Source: Clostridia bacterium (GTDB taxonomy: Bacteria > Bacillota > Clostridia > Monoglobales > Monoglobaceae). From it: a stretch of 64,000 bases of DNA. The stretch covers positions 1 through 64,000 of the forward strand of contig JAFQSM010000019.1 of NCBI GenBank assembly GCA_017409575.1. Direction: 5' to 3'. The position numbers and the translations under genes were made by a program. The first letter of the stretch is position 1, and each line of letters starts with the position of its first letter. Below the pieces are notes generated by a model. The model worked only from the letters and a program-made list of their open reading frames with translations, was not told the DNA's origin and searched no databases. Below are positions 45,396 to 53,155 of this stretch, in pieces.

Positions 45396-46475
45396 TTAAG
45401 CGTTTTCGGCTTCGAATTTTTTCATAAATTCAACCAAAGCCGCAACACCCTCATAAGGCATAGCATTGTAGATGCTTGCACGCATACCGCCAACACTGCG
45501 GTGACCCTTGAGGTTTACAAAACCTGCGTCTTTAGCTTCATTACAGAACTTTTTGTCAAGCTCGGCATCGCCGGTAACAAAGCATACATTCATAAGCGAA
45601 CGGCATTTTTTGTCAGCTGTTGCTTTGAAGAGTTTTGATTGGTCGAGGAAGTCATAAAGAAGGGCTGCTTTTTTCTCGTTGCGTTCTTTCATTGCTTCGA
45701 GACCGCCGTTTTTAAGCGCCCACTTGTAAACAAGACCTGCGATATAGATTGCATAGCAGGGTGGTGTGTTGTACATCGAGTCGTTGTCCGCCATTGTCTT
45801 GTAATCAAGCATTGTGGGGATATCTTCACGCGCATTACCCAAGAGGTCTTCGCGGATGATGACAACGGTAAGTCCTGCAGGAGCCATATTCTTTTGCGCT
45901 CCGGCGTAGATAACGCCAAACTTTGTAACATCAACAGGCTCGCTGGTGATGCACGACGACATATCTGCAACCAGAACAGCGTCACCCACATTTGGAACTT
46001 CGGGGTATTTTGTTCCGAAAATTGTATTGTTGTAGCAAACATGAACATAGTCTGCGTCTTCGCGCACCATATCGGGTGTGATTTCGGGAATGTAGCTGAA
46101 GGTCTTGTCCTCGGAGGTTGCTATGCACTTTGCATCGCCGTATTTTTTAGCTTCTTTAAAAGCTTTGCCCGAGAACTGACCCGAAACAACATAGTCAGCC
46201 TTGCCGTTTTTCATCAGATTGAGAGGGATTGCCGCAAACTGTGTTGACGCACCGCCCTGAAGAAAAAGCACCTTGTAATTGTCAGGGATGTTCATAAGTT
46301 CTCTGAAATCGGCTTCGGTCTGTTTGATAATTGCATCATATACTGGGGAGCGGTGGCTCATTTCCATAACGGACTGACCGCTTCCATTGTAATCAAGCAT
46401 TTCCCTTTGTGCTGTCTCAAGGACCTCAAGAGGAAGCATTGAGGGGCCTGCTGAAAAGTTATAAACTCTGCTCAC
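45396..46475 (-). CDS. serC: Phosphoserine aminotransferase
   Basis: A 359-residue PLP enzyme converting 3-phosphohydroxypyruvate to phosphoserine. The start RVYNFSAGPSMLPLEVL, the PLP lysine in FGVIYAGAQKNMAPAGLT, and the C-terminal LKGHRSVGGMRASIYNAMP are all typical. GTG 46475 follows AAGGAGTG. It forms an operon with serA. A phosphoserine phosphatase gene is not in view. Confidence 0.95.
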   Translation of the reverse strand: MSRVYNFSAGPSMLPLEVLETAQREMLDYNGSGQSVMEMSHRSPVYDAIIKQTEADFRELMNIPDNYKVLFLQGGASTQFAAIPLNLMKNGKADYVVSGQFSGKAFKEAKKYGDAKCIATSEDKTFSYIPEITPDMVREDADYVHVCYNNTIFGTKYPEVPNVGDAVLVADMSSCITSEPVDVTKFGVIYAGAQKNMAPAGLTVVIIREDLLGNAREDIPTMLDYKTMADNDSMYNTPPCYAIYIAGLVYKWALKNGGLEAMKERNEKKAALLYDFLDQSKLFKATADKKCRSLMNVCFVTGDAELDKKFCNEAKDAGFVNLKGHRSVGGMRASIYNAMPYEGVAALVEFMKKFEAENA

Positions 46476-46554
46476 AAAAAACACTCCTTATATTAAAAAA
46501 TTATATACCATATAGTATATAACTTTTTTTTTGTTGTGTCAACAAAAAGGATGA

Positions 46555-46923
46555 CTATTTTTTAACAATTTTCCCCTTTAATCCTTTAAAGACTTCGTAT
46601 ATTCCAACGGCAAGCAAAAATATGCCAAATATTCGCCGCAAAATATCATTACCCAGACTCCCGGCAAGATACGAACCCAGAGCTGCACCCGGCAGACCGG
46701 CTGCACCAAGAAAAAGAGCAGTTTTTGTTTCGATGCTTTTGTTTTTAAGATGCACAAAAAGGGCAATGGCAGCTGTTGGAATAAAGTAGGTCAGGTTGAT
46801 ACCCTGTGCGGTCTGCTGGCTTATGTTCTCGGCAAGTATCAGTGCAGGGATAAGAATTGCTCCGCCACCGATACCCATTCCGCTGATTATTCCGCTAAAA
46901 AAACCAATTATTATATTCAGCAT
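46555..46923 (-). CDS. Half-size TauE/SafE membrane protein (a)
   Basis: A 122-residue membrane protein with about four helices. It contains GFFSGIISGMGIGGGAILIPALIL and GAAGLPGAALGSYLAGSL, the glycine-rich helix signature of one TauE/SafE repeat. Full members are about 250 residues with two such repeats. AAAGGAG precedes the ATG. The neighbouring gene at 46942 codes for a second half, so the two probably form a heterodimer exporting sulfite, sulfonate or a similar anion. Confidence 0.85.
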   Translation of the reverse strand: MLNIIIGFFSGIISGMGIGGGAILIPALILAENISQQTAQGINLTYFIPTAAIALFVHLKNKSIETKTALFLGAAGLPGAALGSYLAGSLGNDILRRIFGIFLLAVGIYEVFKGLKGKIVKK

Positions 46924-46941
46924 AAGGCTCTCCTTTCGTTT

Positions 46942-47298
46942 TTAAAAAATCATTTTTATTGCGGTTATGCAGATGACCGCACCAAACCCGATTTTAAGCC
47001 ATTTTTTAGGGACTTTTTTAAGAAGCTTTGCCCCCACAAACCCTCCGGCAAGACCGCCGATTGACACAAACAACCACAGTCTGAAATCAAAGAACCCACG
47101 CCGGAGATATAAAAACGAGCTGACAATGGACATAATCAAAATGACGGGAATTGCGGTGGCGTGTGCCTTATGTTCTTCGACATCTAAAAATTTTTCCATA
47201 AGCGGCACCAGCACCGAACCGCCACCCGCTCCAAAAAGACCGTTAAGAATGCCGGTTGCAAAGCCGATTGAAATTTCTTTAAAATGCTTTTTAAACAA
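46942..47298 (-). CDS. Half-size TauE/SafE membrane protein (b)
   Basis: A 118-residue protein with the same repeat signature (GFATGILNGLFGAGGGSVLVPLM; GGLAGGFVGAKLLKKVPKK). The start is read as TTG at 47298, seven bases after GGAGGG. It lies 18 bases upstream of the other half. The two halves are different in sequence, so this is a split or unfused transporter rather than a recent duplication. Confidence 0.82.
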   Translation of the reverse strand: MFKKHFKEISIGFATGILNGLFGAGGGSVLVPLMEKFLDVEEHKAHATAIPVILIMSIVSSFLYLRRGFFDFRLWLFVSIGGLAGGFVGAKLLKKVPKKWLKIGFGAVICITAIKMIF

Positions 47299-47345
47299 AA
47301 AAATCCCTCCAAACCACAAAGGTAGTTTGGAGAGTTTTTGGGTTT

Positions 47346-48287
47346 TTATTCATTTGCCTTAAGAATTCCAAGGTTTTCAACAAAGTCGAAAAAGACTCCC
47401 TCGCGCACTCCGGCATCACAGACTACAATTTTTTCGGGCGAAAGCCGGTTTATGACGGCCTCCAGAAGTATAACTCCGCCCAATATGATGTCAGCTCGTT
47501 CTTGCCCTATGCCGGGCATAAGAGCACGGGCAGACGGGTCTTTTGACAACACCTCGTCAAATATTTCTTTGAGGCGGTCCGGCGAAAATTCGTATTTGCC
47601 AATGGGAGTTGGGGCGTTTTCTTTCAAATCAAAAATTGCAAGGGCGCGGATTGTTCCGCCGATACCCACAAGCGGTGCACCTTTTTGCCCGTCAAGCCAG
47701 TCGACAGTTGCAAGCAGGTTTTTTGCAAAAGCCCGGGCTTCCCGAACAGCGCCTTGCGTCTCGCCCAATCCAAAAAACATTTCGCAAATGCCGCGCGAGC
47801 CGTGCGGTATGCTTACCATAGCAGGTGGGGTCTTGCCGATTCCCACAAGCTCGGTACTGCCGCCGCCTATGTCGCAGATTGTACCAATGCCAAGGCCCAA
47901 AGTGCGTGAGATTGCAAGACTGTCAAGCGCCGCCTCGGTTGTGCCGTCAATAACCTTTATTTCGATTCCGGTGGTATCGCGGACAAGGTCCAGAAATTCA
48001 GTCTGGTTTTTTGCTTTGCGGACAGCGGCGGTCGCAACAGCCACAATGTTGCTGACTCCGTTGCTGTCGAGTATCTTTTTGTACTCCAGAAGAGCATGGA
48101 CTGCTCGCATTTGCGGTTCTGCCTTAAGAGTGCTGTCGTGAGTCATCCCCTCACTCAGACGTATTGTCTTGCGAAAAGTTTGGGGAGCAGTTCCCGGTCC
48201 GGACAAGTCAAAGATGCTCATTCGGAGCGAGTTGGAGCCAAGGTCCAAAACCGCCAGCTTTTCGTTTGGTGATTTGTTTGCCGTCAT
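47346..48287 (-). CDS. Ppx/GppA family phosphatase
   Basis: A 313-residue protein of the exopolyphosphatase/pppGpp phosphatase family. ATP-binding fold motifs: LAVLDLGSNSLRMSI, NIVAVATAAVRKAKN, GTICDIGGGSTELV and GIGGTIRALAIF. The C-terminal HD-type domain of long forms is missing, as in many Firmicutes. The ATG lies one base past the stop codon of the CBM9-like gene, so the two are translationally linked. It would break down polyphosphate or pppGpp. Confidence 0.87.
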   Translation of the reverse strand: MTANKSPNEKLAVLDLGSNSLRMSIFDLSGPGTAPQTFRKTIRLSEGMTHDSTLKAEPQMRAVHALLEYKKILDSNGVSNIVAVATAAVRKAKNQTEFLDLVRDTTGIEIKVIDGTTEAALDSLAISRTLGLGIGTICDIGGGSTELVGIGKTPPAMVSIPHGSRGICEMFFGLGETQGAVREARAFAKNLLATVDWLDGQKGAPLVGIGGTIRALAIFDLKENAPTPIGKYEFSPDRLKEIFDEVLSKDPSARALMPGIGQERADIILGGVILLEAVINRLSPEKIVVCDAGVREGVFFDFVENLGILKANE

Positions 48288-48288
48288 T

Positions 48289-48915
48289 CTAAAATACAAG
48301 CTTCCCGAAAAAGTCCGGAACATGGAAGTCGCCGATTTCTACTTCTGCCTCGCTCCACATAGCAAGATGCGGATGGTCGGTAAGCTCGCCGCATTTGTAG
48401 AAGTTGGCTTTCATTACCGAGGATGTGTTGCCGCGTGAAAGCTTCTCAAGATTGGGGTAGCATTTTTTGATGAATGAATCGGGAATGTAATATTTAAGAG
48501 TCCAGTCACCGTCGTTTGCAACCGAAACGATGTCAAAGGTGGCTCTGTCTTCGGTAATTGGAGTGCGGTCAAATCTGTTTGCGCCAAGACCAAGATGCAA
48601 AATGCCGTCGGGGTTTATTTCAAAGTTGAGGTATCTTTCGTCCCAGGGACTTGCCTTGAGGAAAAATTCCATACAACTGTCAAGACAAATTTCGCCGTTT
48701 TGTTCCTTGACTTCCGAACGCAGATTTTTTTCATCGGTGTGCATCAAAACGCTTATACCTTCGGGACCGCGCAAAAGCTTGAAGCAGGTTTTGGGTGCAG
48801 GAACAAGGCCGTCTGTCCAGCGTTCTTTGTCAACATATCCCCACTCTGCCTTGTCCCATTCGGGAGAAGTTATGCCGGGGTTTATTTCGTTTGTTTTAGA
48901 TACTTTGTATTCCAT
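48289..48915 (-). CDS. Carbohydrate-binding family 9-like protein
   Basis: A 208-residue cytoplasmic protein resembling the CBM9-like beta-sandwich (DUF1083): AEWGYVDKERWTDGLVPAPKTCFKLLRG, ISVLMHTDEKNLRSEV, CLDSCMEFFLKASPWDERYLNFEINPDGILHLGLG. GGAGG precedes the ATG at 48915. It has no signal peptide, so it is not a secreted cellulase module. It is in operon with the phosphatase at 47346. Role unknown. Confidence 0.75.
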   Translation of the reverse strand: MEYKVSKTNEINPGITSPEWDKAEWGYVDKERWTDGLVPAPKTCFKLLRGPEGISVLMHTDEKNLRSEVKEQNGEICLDSCMEFFLKASPWDERYLNFEINPDGILHLGLGANRFDRTPITEDRATFDIVSVANDGDWTLKYYIPDSFIKKCYPNLEKLSRGNTSSVMKANFYKCGELTDHPHLAMWSEAEVEIGDFHVPDFFGKLVF

Positions 48916-49034
48916 AAAAAAGCCTCCGTTTTGCCGCAAAGACGCGGCAGAAATATTTTTTTCAATTGTTTGTTAAGTGTATCATATGCATGAAAGATTG
49001 TCAATATTTGAAAGCTGTTGCACGACTCAAAGGC

Positions 49035-49063
49035 TTGACAAATGCTGATTTATAATGTATACT
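49035..49063 (+). promoter_or_regulatory. Promoter of tRNA-Thr(CGU)
   Basis: TTGACA (49035-49040) and TATACT (49058-49063) have 17-base spacing, ending 13 bases before the tRNA. Confidence 0.85.
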
Positions 49064-49076
49064 TTACAAGATGTAT

Positions 49077-49152
49077 GCTTGTGTAGCACAGTTGGTAGTG
49101 CAGCTCATTCGTAATGAGCAGGTCGCAGGTTCGAGTCCCGTCACAAGCTCCA
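49077..49152 (+). tRNA. tRNA-Thr (anticodon CGU)
   Basis: The acceptor arms GCTTGTG (49077-49083) and CACAAGC (49142-49148) pair. The anticodon loop TTCGTAA gives CGT (Thr, reading ACG). CCA is encoded at 49150-49152. Its last 14 bases plus the terminator are repeated at 49383-49435. Confidence 0.95.
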
Positions 49153-49191
49153 AAAAAAAGCACTTGGTCGAAATTCCCGGCTGAGTGCTTT
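49139..49191 (+). repeat. tRNA 3' end plus terminator, copy 1
   Basis: The 53 bases from CGTCACAAGCTCCA through AAAGCACTTGG…GAGTGCTTT match 49383-49435 with one mismatch. The repeat comprises the tRNA-Thr 3' end and its terminator hairpin (AAAGCACT…AGTGCTTT). Confidence 0.9.
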
Positions 49192-49382
49192 AATTTTTTT
49201 TGCGACCTGCTGCTATTGTTAAAAACACTTCGTGTTTTTCTTTATTCGGTCTTCGGTTCGGGGTGCTTTGCACCATCTTGGTTTAAAACGCTTTGCGTTT
49301 TATTCCCAATCAGGCACTTGCTTTCGCAACTGCCAATCCTGCGCTAACAATATGCCACCGGCATATTGTCTTTACGCTCCGG
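49192..49382. other. Palindrome-rich spacer between the duplicated tRNA ends
   Basis: The spacer holds short hairpins with small loops: AAAACAC/GTGTTTT, GGTGC/GCACC, AAAACGC/GCGTTTT and CAATATGCC/GGCATATTG. No gene is supported. It ends exactly at the second tRNA-end repeat. Confidence 0.6.
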
Positions 49383-49435
49383 CGTCACAAGCTCCAAAAA
49401 AAAGCACTTGGTCGAAATTCCCGGCTGGGTGCTTT
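49383..49435 (+). repeat. tRNA 3' end plus terminator, copy 2
   Basis: 52 of 53 bases equal copy 1, including TCACAAGCTCCA. It has no tRNA body before it. The AT-rich toxin patch begins right after it, so it may be one attachment-type end of an old insertion. Confidence 0.88.
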
Positions 49436-49452
49436 TGTTTTTTGCCTAAAAG

Positions 49453-49486
49453 TTGTCCGTTTTGTCCGTTTTTACAAGGTTATAAT
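49453..49486 (+). promoter_or_regulatory. Promoter region of the toxin gene with tandem TTGTCCGTT
   Basis: TATAAT at 49481 is a clear -10. Upstream is a direct repeat TTGTCCGTT-TTGTCCGTT (49453-49471) in place of a good -35, which may bind an activator or repressor. Confidence 0.5.
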
Positions 49487-49516
49487 ATAGTTATACCAAA
49501 AGAAAGGGGATATGTT

Positions 49517-50845
49517 ATGGTAAAAACGGAAGAAAAACTAAAGAAGGAGGTGGATAAGTTATATTCATTTGCAAACCTTATGTATGGCGATGAGCTGGAT
49601 AGTATTGGAAGAAGGAAAGCTATTGGTTTTGAAGAAGAAAGACTTTTAGAGCATATTAAGAAATCAATTAAGAAATCTATCGAAATCTATTTTGAGGAAT
49701 TTAAAATTGACGAAAAGCTTTTTGAAGTTTTTAACGAAACACAAAGAAAACATCTTGTTGATTTGAGCAAAAATATTGATAAGGTAAAGGAAAATGTAAT
49801 AGAGGATATCTTTGAAGAAATTTTTACACCACTCGGCGATGATGAAACTTCCATCGAAAAAGAGAAGGCTTTAGAAAGCGTAGTAGAAAAAATTATAAAT
49901 TCTGCAAACCATTCCATCGAAAGTATCAATAGACAAATAGGTTACTGTATGGTATTATATAGCTATGAGAATAAGGGATACAAGAAATATCGCTTAAAAC
50001 CGGGCGAAGCGGCTTGTGAAGAATGTAAGGAAAAAGGAAGACATACATATTCGATAAAAGAACTCAAAGAAGCTGAAGTTTCACCCCTTGTTCATCCAAA
50101 CTGCAGATGCACAGTTCAAATCCTTGATGACAAAAACAAAGCGGTTGCCACGGTTGATAGCAAAGCTATAGAAGAACAATTGGGAAAGACAGAAAGCACC
50201 AAAGGGATGGGCTTTTTGGATTATGTGAGTGCCTTGCTTTCGGCGGCGGCGTTTATTCCGGGGATTGACAGTATTGTAGATTTAATTTCAATACCTGTTG
50301 ACTTGCTCAGAGGTGACTTAGTTTCTGCGGGCTTTGATTTGGTGGGCATAGTTCCATTTGTTGGAGAAGTTGGTGATGCAGGTAAGGCTCTTAGAATAGC
50401 GGACAAGGCAAGTGACGTTGCAAAGGCTGCCGATAAGGTGACAGATGGAGTTAAACTTGTTGACAGCACAAGTGATGTTATAAAAACTGCAAAACGTTCC
50501 CCGATAGAAATTCCAAAAACAGCAACAGTTAAAGAACAAGCAAAAAATGGTTACTCGCAAATTAAGTATACTTGGCAATCAGGTGAGTATAAATATACTA
50601 GTCGTTGGCATACCCAAACTCCAAATGCACCTGCGGGGCAAGGAACTACATGGGTGGTAGAAAGAAAAAGAAGTGGAATTGGTTATGGAAAGAATCCCCA
50701 ACTCCATAGAGAAGAAATTTTAGTTGGGGAAAATAAATGGATTTCAAGGCAGGATTGGAAAGATGCAATAACTGCAAGAAAACAAGGAACAGCAACAAAA
50801 CAACAAAAGGAGTGGTTAGATAATGGACATTGGAAAGACAGATAA
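49517..50845 (+). CDS. MuF-type polymorphic toxin
   Basis: A 442-residue multidomain protein. Residues 1-200 are helical and end in a phage head-morphogenesis (MuF/gp7-like) metal motif: C167-x2-C170 … H193-x2-C196-x-C198. Residues 230-312 are a hydrophobic pretoxin-like linker (FIPGIDSIVDLISIPVDLL; LVGIVPFVGEVGDAGKAL). Residues 342-442 are a toxin-tip domain with RWHTQTPNAPAGQGTTWVV and GHWKD at the end; I take it for a nuclease-type toxin but cannot name the family surely. AAAGGGG precedes the ATG. Codons are more AT-rich than in neighbours. Its end overlaps the next gene by 23 bases. Confidence 0.8.
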   Translation: MVKTEEKLKKEVDKLYSFANLMYGDELDSIGRRKAIGFEEERLLEHIKKSIKKSIEIYFEEFKIDEKLFEVFNETQRKHLVDLSKNIDKVKENVIEDIFEEIFTPLGDDETSIEKEKALESVVEKIINSANHSIESINRQIGYCMVLYSYENKGYKKYRLKPGEAACEECKEKGRHTYSIKELKEAEVSPLVHPNCRCTVQILDDKNKAVATVDSKAIEEQLGKTESTKGMGFLDYVSALLSAAAFIPGIDSIVDLISIPVDLLRGDLVSAGFDLVGIVPFVGEVGDAGKALRIADKASDVAKAADKVTDGVKLVDSTSDVIKTAKRSPIEIPKTATVKEQAKNGYSQIKYTWQSGEYKYTSRWHTQTPNAPAGQGTTWVVERKRSGIGYGKNPQLHREEILVGENKWISRQDWKDAITARKQGTATKQQKEWLDNGHWKDR

Positions 50846-51203
50846 TTACAAGTTTTATGAAGGATATGAAGGCGAACCAGAAGTTATTTTATCAGTCAAA
50901 AATAATGAATTAGAAACAATACATATTTGGGATGGATTTTTTGATGATATACTTAGAAAACCTTCGCTGGATGGAAAAGGATGGAACGGGTTTACCAGAG
51001 ACTATCATCAATGCGAAGGTGCTTTTGACATTTACGGAGAAGCTATTATAACAGACATACAGGAATATATAGAAGATTTAAAAATTTACGAAAGCAGAAA
51101 GTTTAACTATGAAGATACTAAAGAAGTTTATAATCTTATTTGTTCTTGGTTAAACGAAGCACTAAGAAGAGGGTACGAAGAAATAATTGTCAGAGTTGAT
51201 TGA
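50823..51203 (+). CDS. Probable cognate immunity protein
   Basis: A 126-residue soluble acidic protein (MDIGKTDNYKFYEGYEGEPEVILSV…YNLICSWLNEALRRGYEEIIVRVD). Its ATG lies inside the last codons of the toxin gene, a tight overlap typical of toxin-immunity pairs that secures co-expression. I do not recognise the family; the immunity role follows from position, size and acidity. Confidence 0.7.
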   Translation: MDIGKTDNYKFYEGYEGEPEVILSVKNNELETIHIWDGFFDDILRKPSLDGKGWNGFTRDYHQCEGAFDIYGEAIITDIQEYIEDLKIYESRKFNYEDTKEVYNLICSWLNEALRRGYEEIIVRVD

Positions 51204-51239
51204 AAGATAAAAATTTGTTAATTGCCCGCCTTTTTCTTT

Positions 51240-51266
51240 GAGAAATTTGAGAAATTTGAGAAATTA
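51240..51266 (+). repeat. Three tandem copies of GAGAAATTT
   Basis: A 9-base unit is repeated three times (last copy GAGAAATTA) in the AT-rich gap after the immunity gene. It may be slippage-derived. Confidence 0.7.
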
Positions 51267-51336
51267 TTATTAGCGAGAAAAAGATTAATTAAGCAAGACG
51301 ATAGGATATAAAACTTATTTTTATTTATCCCAACAA

Positions 51337-51372
51337 AATAGCACCTGCTCCAAAAGGAATCAGGTGCTATTC
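51337..51372. terminator. Bidirectional terminator
   Basis: AATAGCACCTG pairs with CAGGTGCTATT around CTCCAAAAGGAAT, with a T run. It ends the convergent immunity and HTH genes. Confidence 0.82.
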
Positions 51373-51570
51373 TTTTTTAAATTGAATAATGTCTTCTATG
51401 TTGCAATCAAGGGCAGTACAAATTTTTTCCAAGACAAAACTGTCATATCGTACGACTTTGTTTTTATAGTAGTTATCAATGATTTGATATTGTATACCGG
51501 TTCGTTTTGCGAGTTCGTATCGGGAGATACCTCTTTTTTCCATGAAGCTGTCAAGAACTAATTTTATCAT
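51367..51570 (-). CDS. Small Cro/C1-type HTH regulator
   Basis: A 67-residue one-domain XRE protein. The helix-turn-helix is RYELAKRTGIQYQIIDNYYKNK, followed by VLEKICTALDCNIEDIIQF. Such YozG-like regulators control their own or neighbouring genes. It is divergent from the small membrane protein gene at 51694 and convergent with the immunity gene. Two AATATATATTT palindromes lie in its upstream region. Confidence 0.88.
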   Translation of the reverse strand: MIKLVLDSFMEKRGISRYELAKRTGIQYQIIDNYYKNKVVRYDSFVLEKICTALDCNIEDIIQFKKE

Positions 51571-51592
51571 AAAACCACCTCGGTTATATTTT

Positions 51593-51643
51593 AATAAATA
51601 TATATTTTCTTGACAATTTGTTTAAATGAATATATATTTATAT
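51593..51643. promoter_or_regulatory. Divergent control region with paired AATATATATTT dyads
   Basis: AATAAATATATATTTTC (51593-51609) and TGAATATATATTTATA (51626-51641) are near-identical palindromes 33 bases apart. Between them is TTGACA (51610-51615), whose -10 (TATATT, 51633-51638) sits inside the second dyad. The HTH protein at 51367 is the obvious candidate binder. Confidence 0.5.
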
Positions 51644-51693
51644 AGATGAATAAAATTAAGTTATAAAAATCTGTATGATAAGGAAGGGGTATT

Positions 51694-51975
51694 ATGGCTG
51701 ATTTTTGTTTAGAATGCTGGAATAAAATAAACGAAACAAATTACAGTTCAAAAAAATATATTATTTCAAAAGAGGCAAGGTTTTGTGAAGGATGCGCTGA
51801 ATGGAAACCTGTTATTATTGCCGAGCGCAAATATTACTATTGGCACAAATTCAGATTTATTATTTTTCCATTTGAACTGCTTGCAAAGATTGTCTATTTG
51901 CTTTGGAGGATTTTAATTTTGCCGTATTTGCTTTATCGATATCATCAAGCAAAAAAGCAAGTCAATAAAAAATAA
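51694..51975 (+). CDS. Small zinc-ribbon membrane protein
   Basis: A 93-residue protein. Residues 1-40 form a CxxC…CxxC zinc-binding knuckle (FCLECWNKIN … FCEGCAEWKP). A hydrophobic stretch follows (FIIFPFELLAKIVYLLWRILILPYLLY) and the end is basic. AAGGGG precedes the ATG. Family and function unknown. Its DNA is AT-rich like the toxin patch. Confidence 0.7.
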   Translation: MADFCLECWNKINETNYSSKKYIISKEARFCEGCAEWKPVIIAERKYYYWHKFRFIIFPFELLAKIVYLLWRILILPYLLYRYHQAKKQVNKK

Positions 51976-52132
51976 ATTTAATATCTGTGATTTTGCCCCA
52001 AATTTGTTTGATTATTAATAAAAGCAGGTTGTCTACATAATTATAATGTATTAAGCTGAAGATAAGAATTTATTCAGCAAAACATTGATTTGTGTCTGAT
52101 TATATGATATACTCAAGGACGAGGTGATAAAA

Positions 52133-52339
52133 ATGACATCCGAATTAATCGAAAAAATAAATGTTCTTGCACGAAAGTCAAGGGCAGAGGGTCTTACCCC
52201 CGAAGAAAAAGAAGAACAGGCAAAACTCAGACAGCAGTATATAGCAGGCTTTCGTCAGGGTATGGCAAACACGCTGGAAAATGTCTATATTGTTGACGAG
52301 GAAGGAAACAAAAAGAAGGTAGAAAGGAAAAAGAAGTAA
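52133..52339 (+). CDS. DUF896 (UPF0291) family protein
   Basis: A 68-residue cytoplasmic protein with the YnzC-type pattern (INVLARKSRAEGLTPEEKEEQAKLRQQYIAGFRQGM). In Bacillus, relatives are linked to the SOS operon but their role is unclear. ATG 52133 follows GAGGTGAT. The basic end KKVERKKK is normal for the family. Confidence 0.9.
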   Translation: MTSELIEKINVLARKSRAEGLTPEEKEEQAKLRQQYIAGFRQGMANTLENVYIVDEEGNKKKVERKKK

Positions 52340-52447
52340 AAAGTCTTTGCCCTGAGGTGCAAAATGGGTTGACTTTTAGGCGGGAGTTAAGTATAATATA
52401 GTCAGAATGTAAAATTATTCAATATAACAAAAGGAGAATTCAAAGTT

Positions 52448-53086
52448 ATGGAAACCCTTATCAAAAAAATAACTGACACCGGCGTAATTCCGGTAGTAAA
52501 AATCGACAATGTTGAAGATGCACTTCCGCTTGCCGAGGCTCTTAAAAACGGCGGTCTTCCCTGTGCAGAAATTACTTTCCGTACAGATGCAGCTGAGGAA
52601 TCAATCCGTCGCATATCAAATGCTTACCCCGATTTCTTCATCGGTGCCGGCACAGTTCTTACAACCGAGCAGGCTGATGCTGCAATGAATGCAGGCGCTT
52701 CGTTTATCGTAAGCCCCGGCCTTAACCCCGAAGTTGTAAAACACTGCATAGCAAAAGGCTATCCGATTATCCCCGGCGTTTGCACACCTACCGAAGTTGA
52801 AGCAGCGCTCAGCCTTGGACTTACATACCTCAAGTTCTTCCCTGCAGAAGCTGCAGGCGGCGTAAAGATGATAAAGGCTATGGCAGCTCCTTACACAAAG
52901 GTTAAGTTTATGCCGACCGGTGGTGTTGGTGTTGGCAACCTTGCTGATTACCTTGGTTGCAAAGCTGTTTATGCTTGCGGCGGAAGCTGGATGGTTCCTG
53001 CTGACAAGATTAACGGCAAAAACTTTGACGAGATTGAGGCTCTTACCCGCGAAGCGGTAGAACTTCTTAAATCAATCAGAGGTTAA
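52448..53086 (+). CDS. eda: KDPG/KHG aldolase
   Basis: A 212-residue class I aldolase splitting 2-keto-3-deoxy-6-phosphogluconate into pyruvate and glyceraldehyde phosphate. The Schiff-base Lys is in TYLKFFPAEAAGG, the catalytic Glu in CAEITFRTDAA, and FIGAGTVLT, IIPGVCTPTEVEAAL and FMPTGGV are further barrel motifs. AAGGAG precedes the ATG. It stands alone with a terminator; no kdgK or uronate genes are adjacent. Confidence 0.94.
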   Translation: METLIKKITDTGVIPVVKIDNVEDALPLAEALKNGGLPCAEITFRTDAAEESIRRISNAYPDFFIGAGTVLTTEQADAAMNAGASFIVSPGLNPEVVKHCIAKGYPIIPGVCTPTEVEAALSLGLTYLKFFPAEAAGGVKMIKAMAAPYTKVKFMPTGGVGVGNLADYLGCKAVYACGGSWMVPADKINGKNFDEIEALTREAVELLKSIRG

Positions 53087-53103
53087 TTGAATTGCGAAAA
53101 TCA

Positions 53104-53137
53104 AAAATGTCTGTGCCTTACGGCACAGACATTTTTT
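53104..53137 (+). terminator. Terminator of eda
   Basis: AATGTCTGTGCC pairs with GGCACAGACATT around TTAC, with A and T runs. It also suits the convergent ECF gene. Confidence 0.9.
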
Positions 53138-53155
53138 GTATCTTCAGAATATTCT

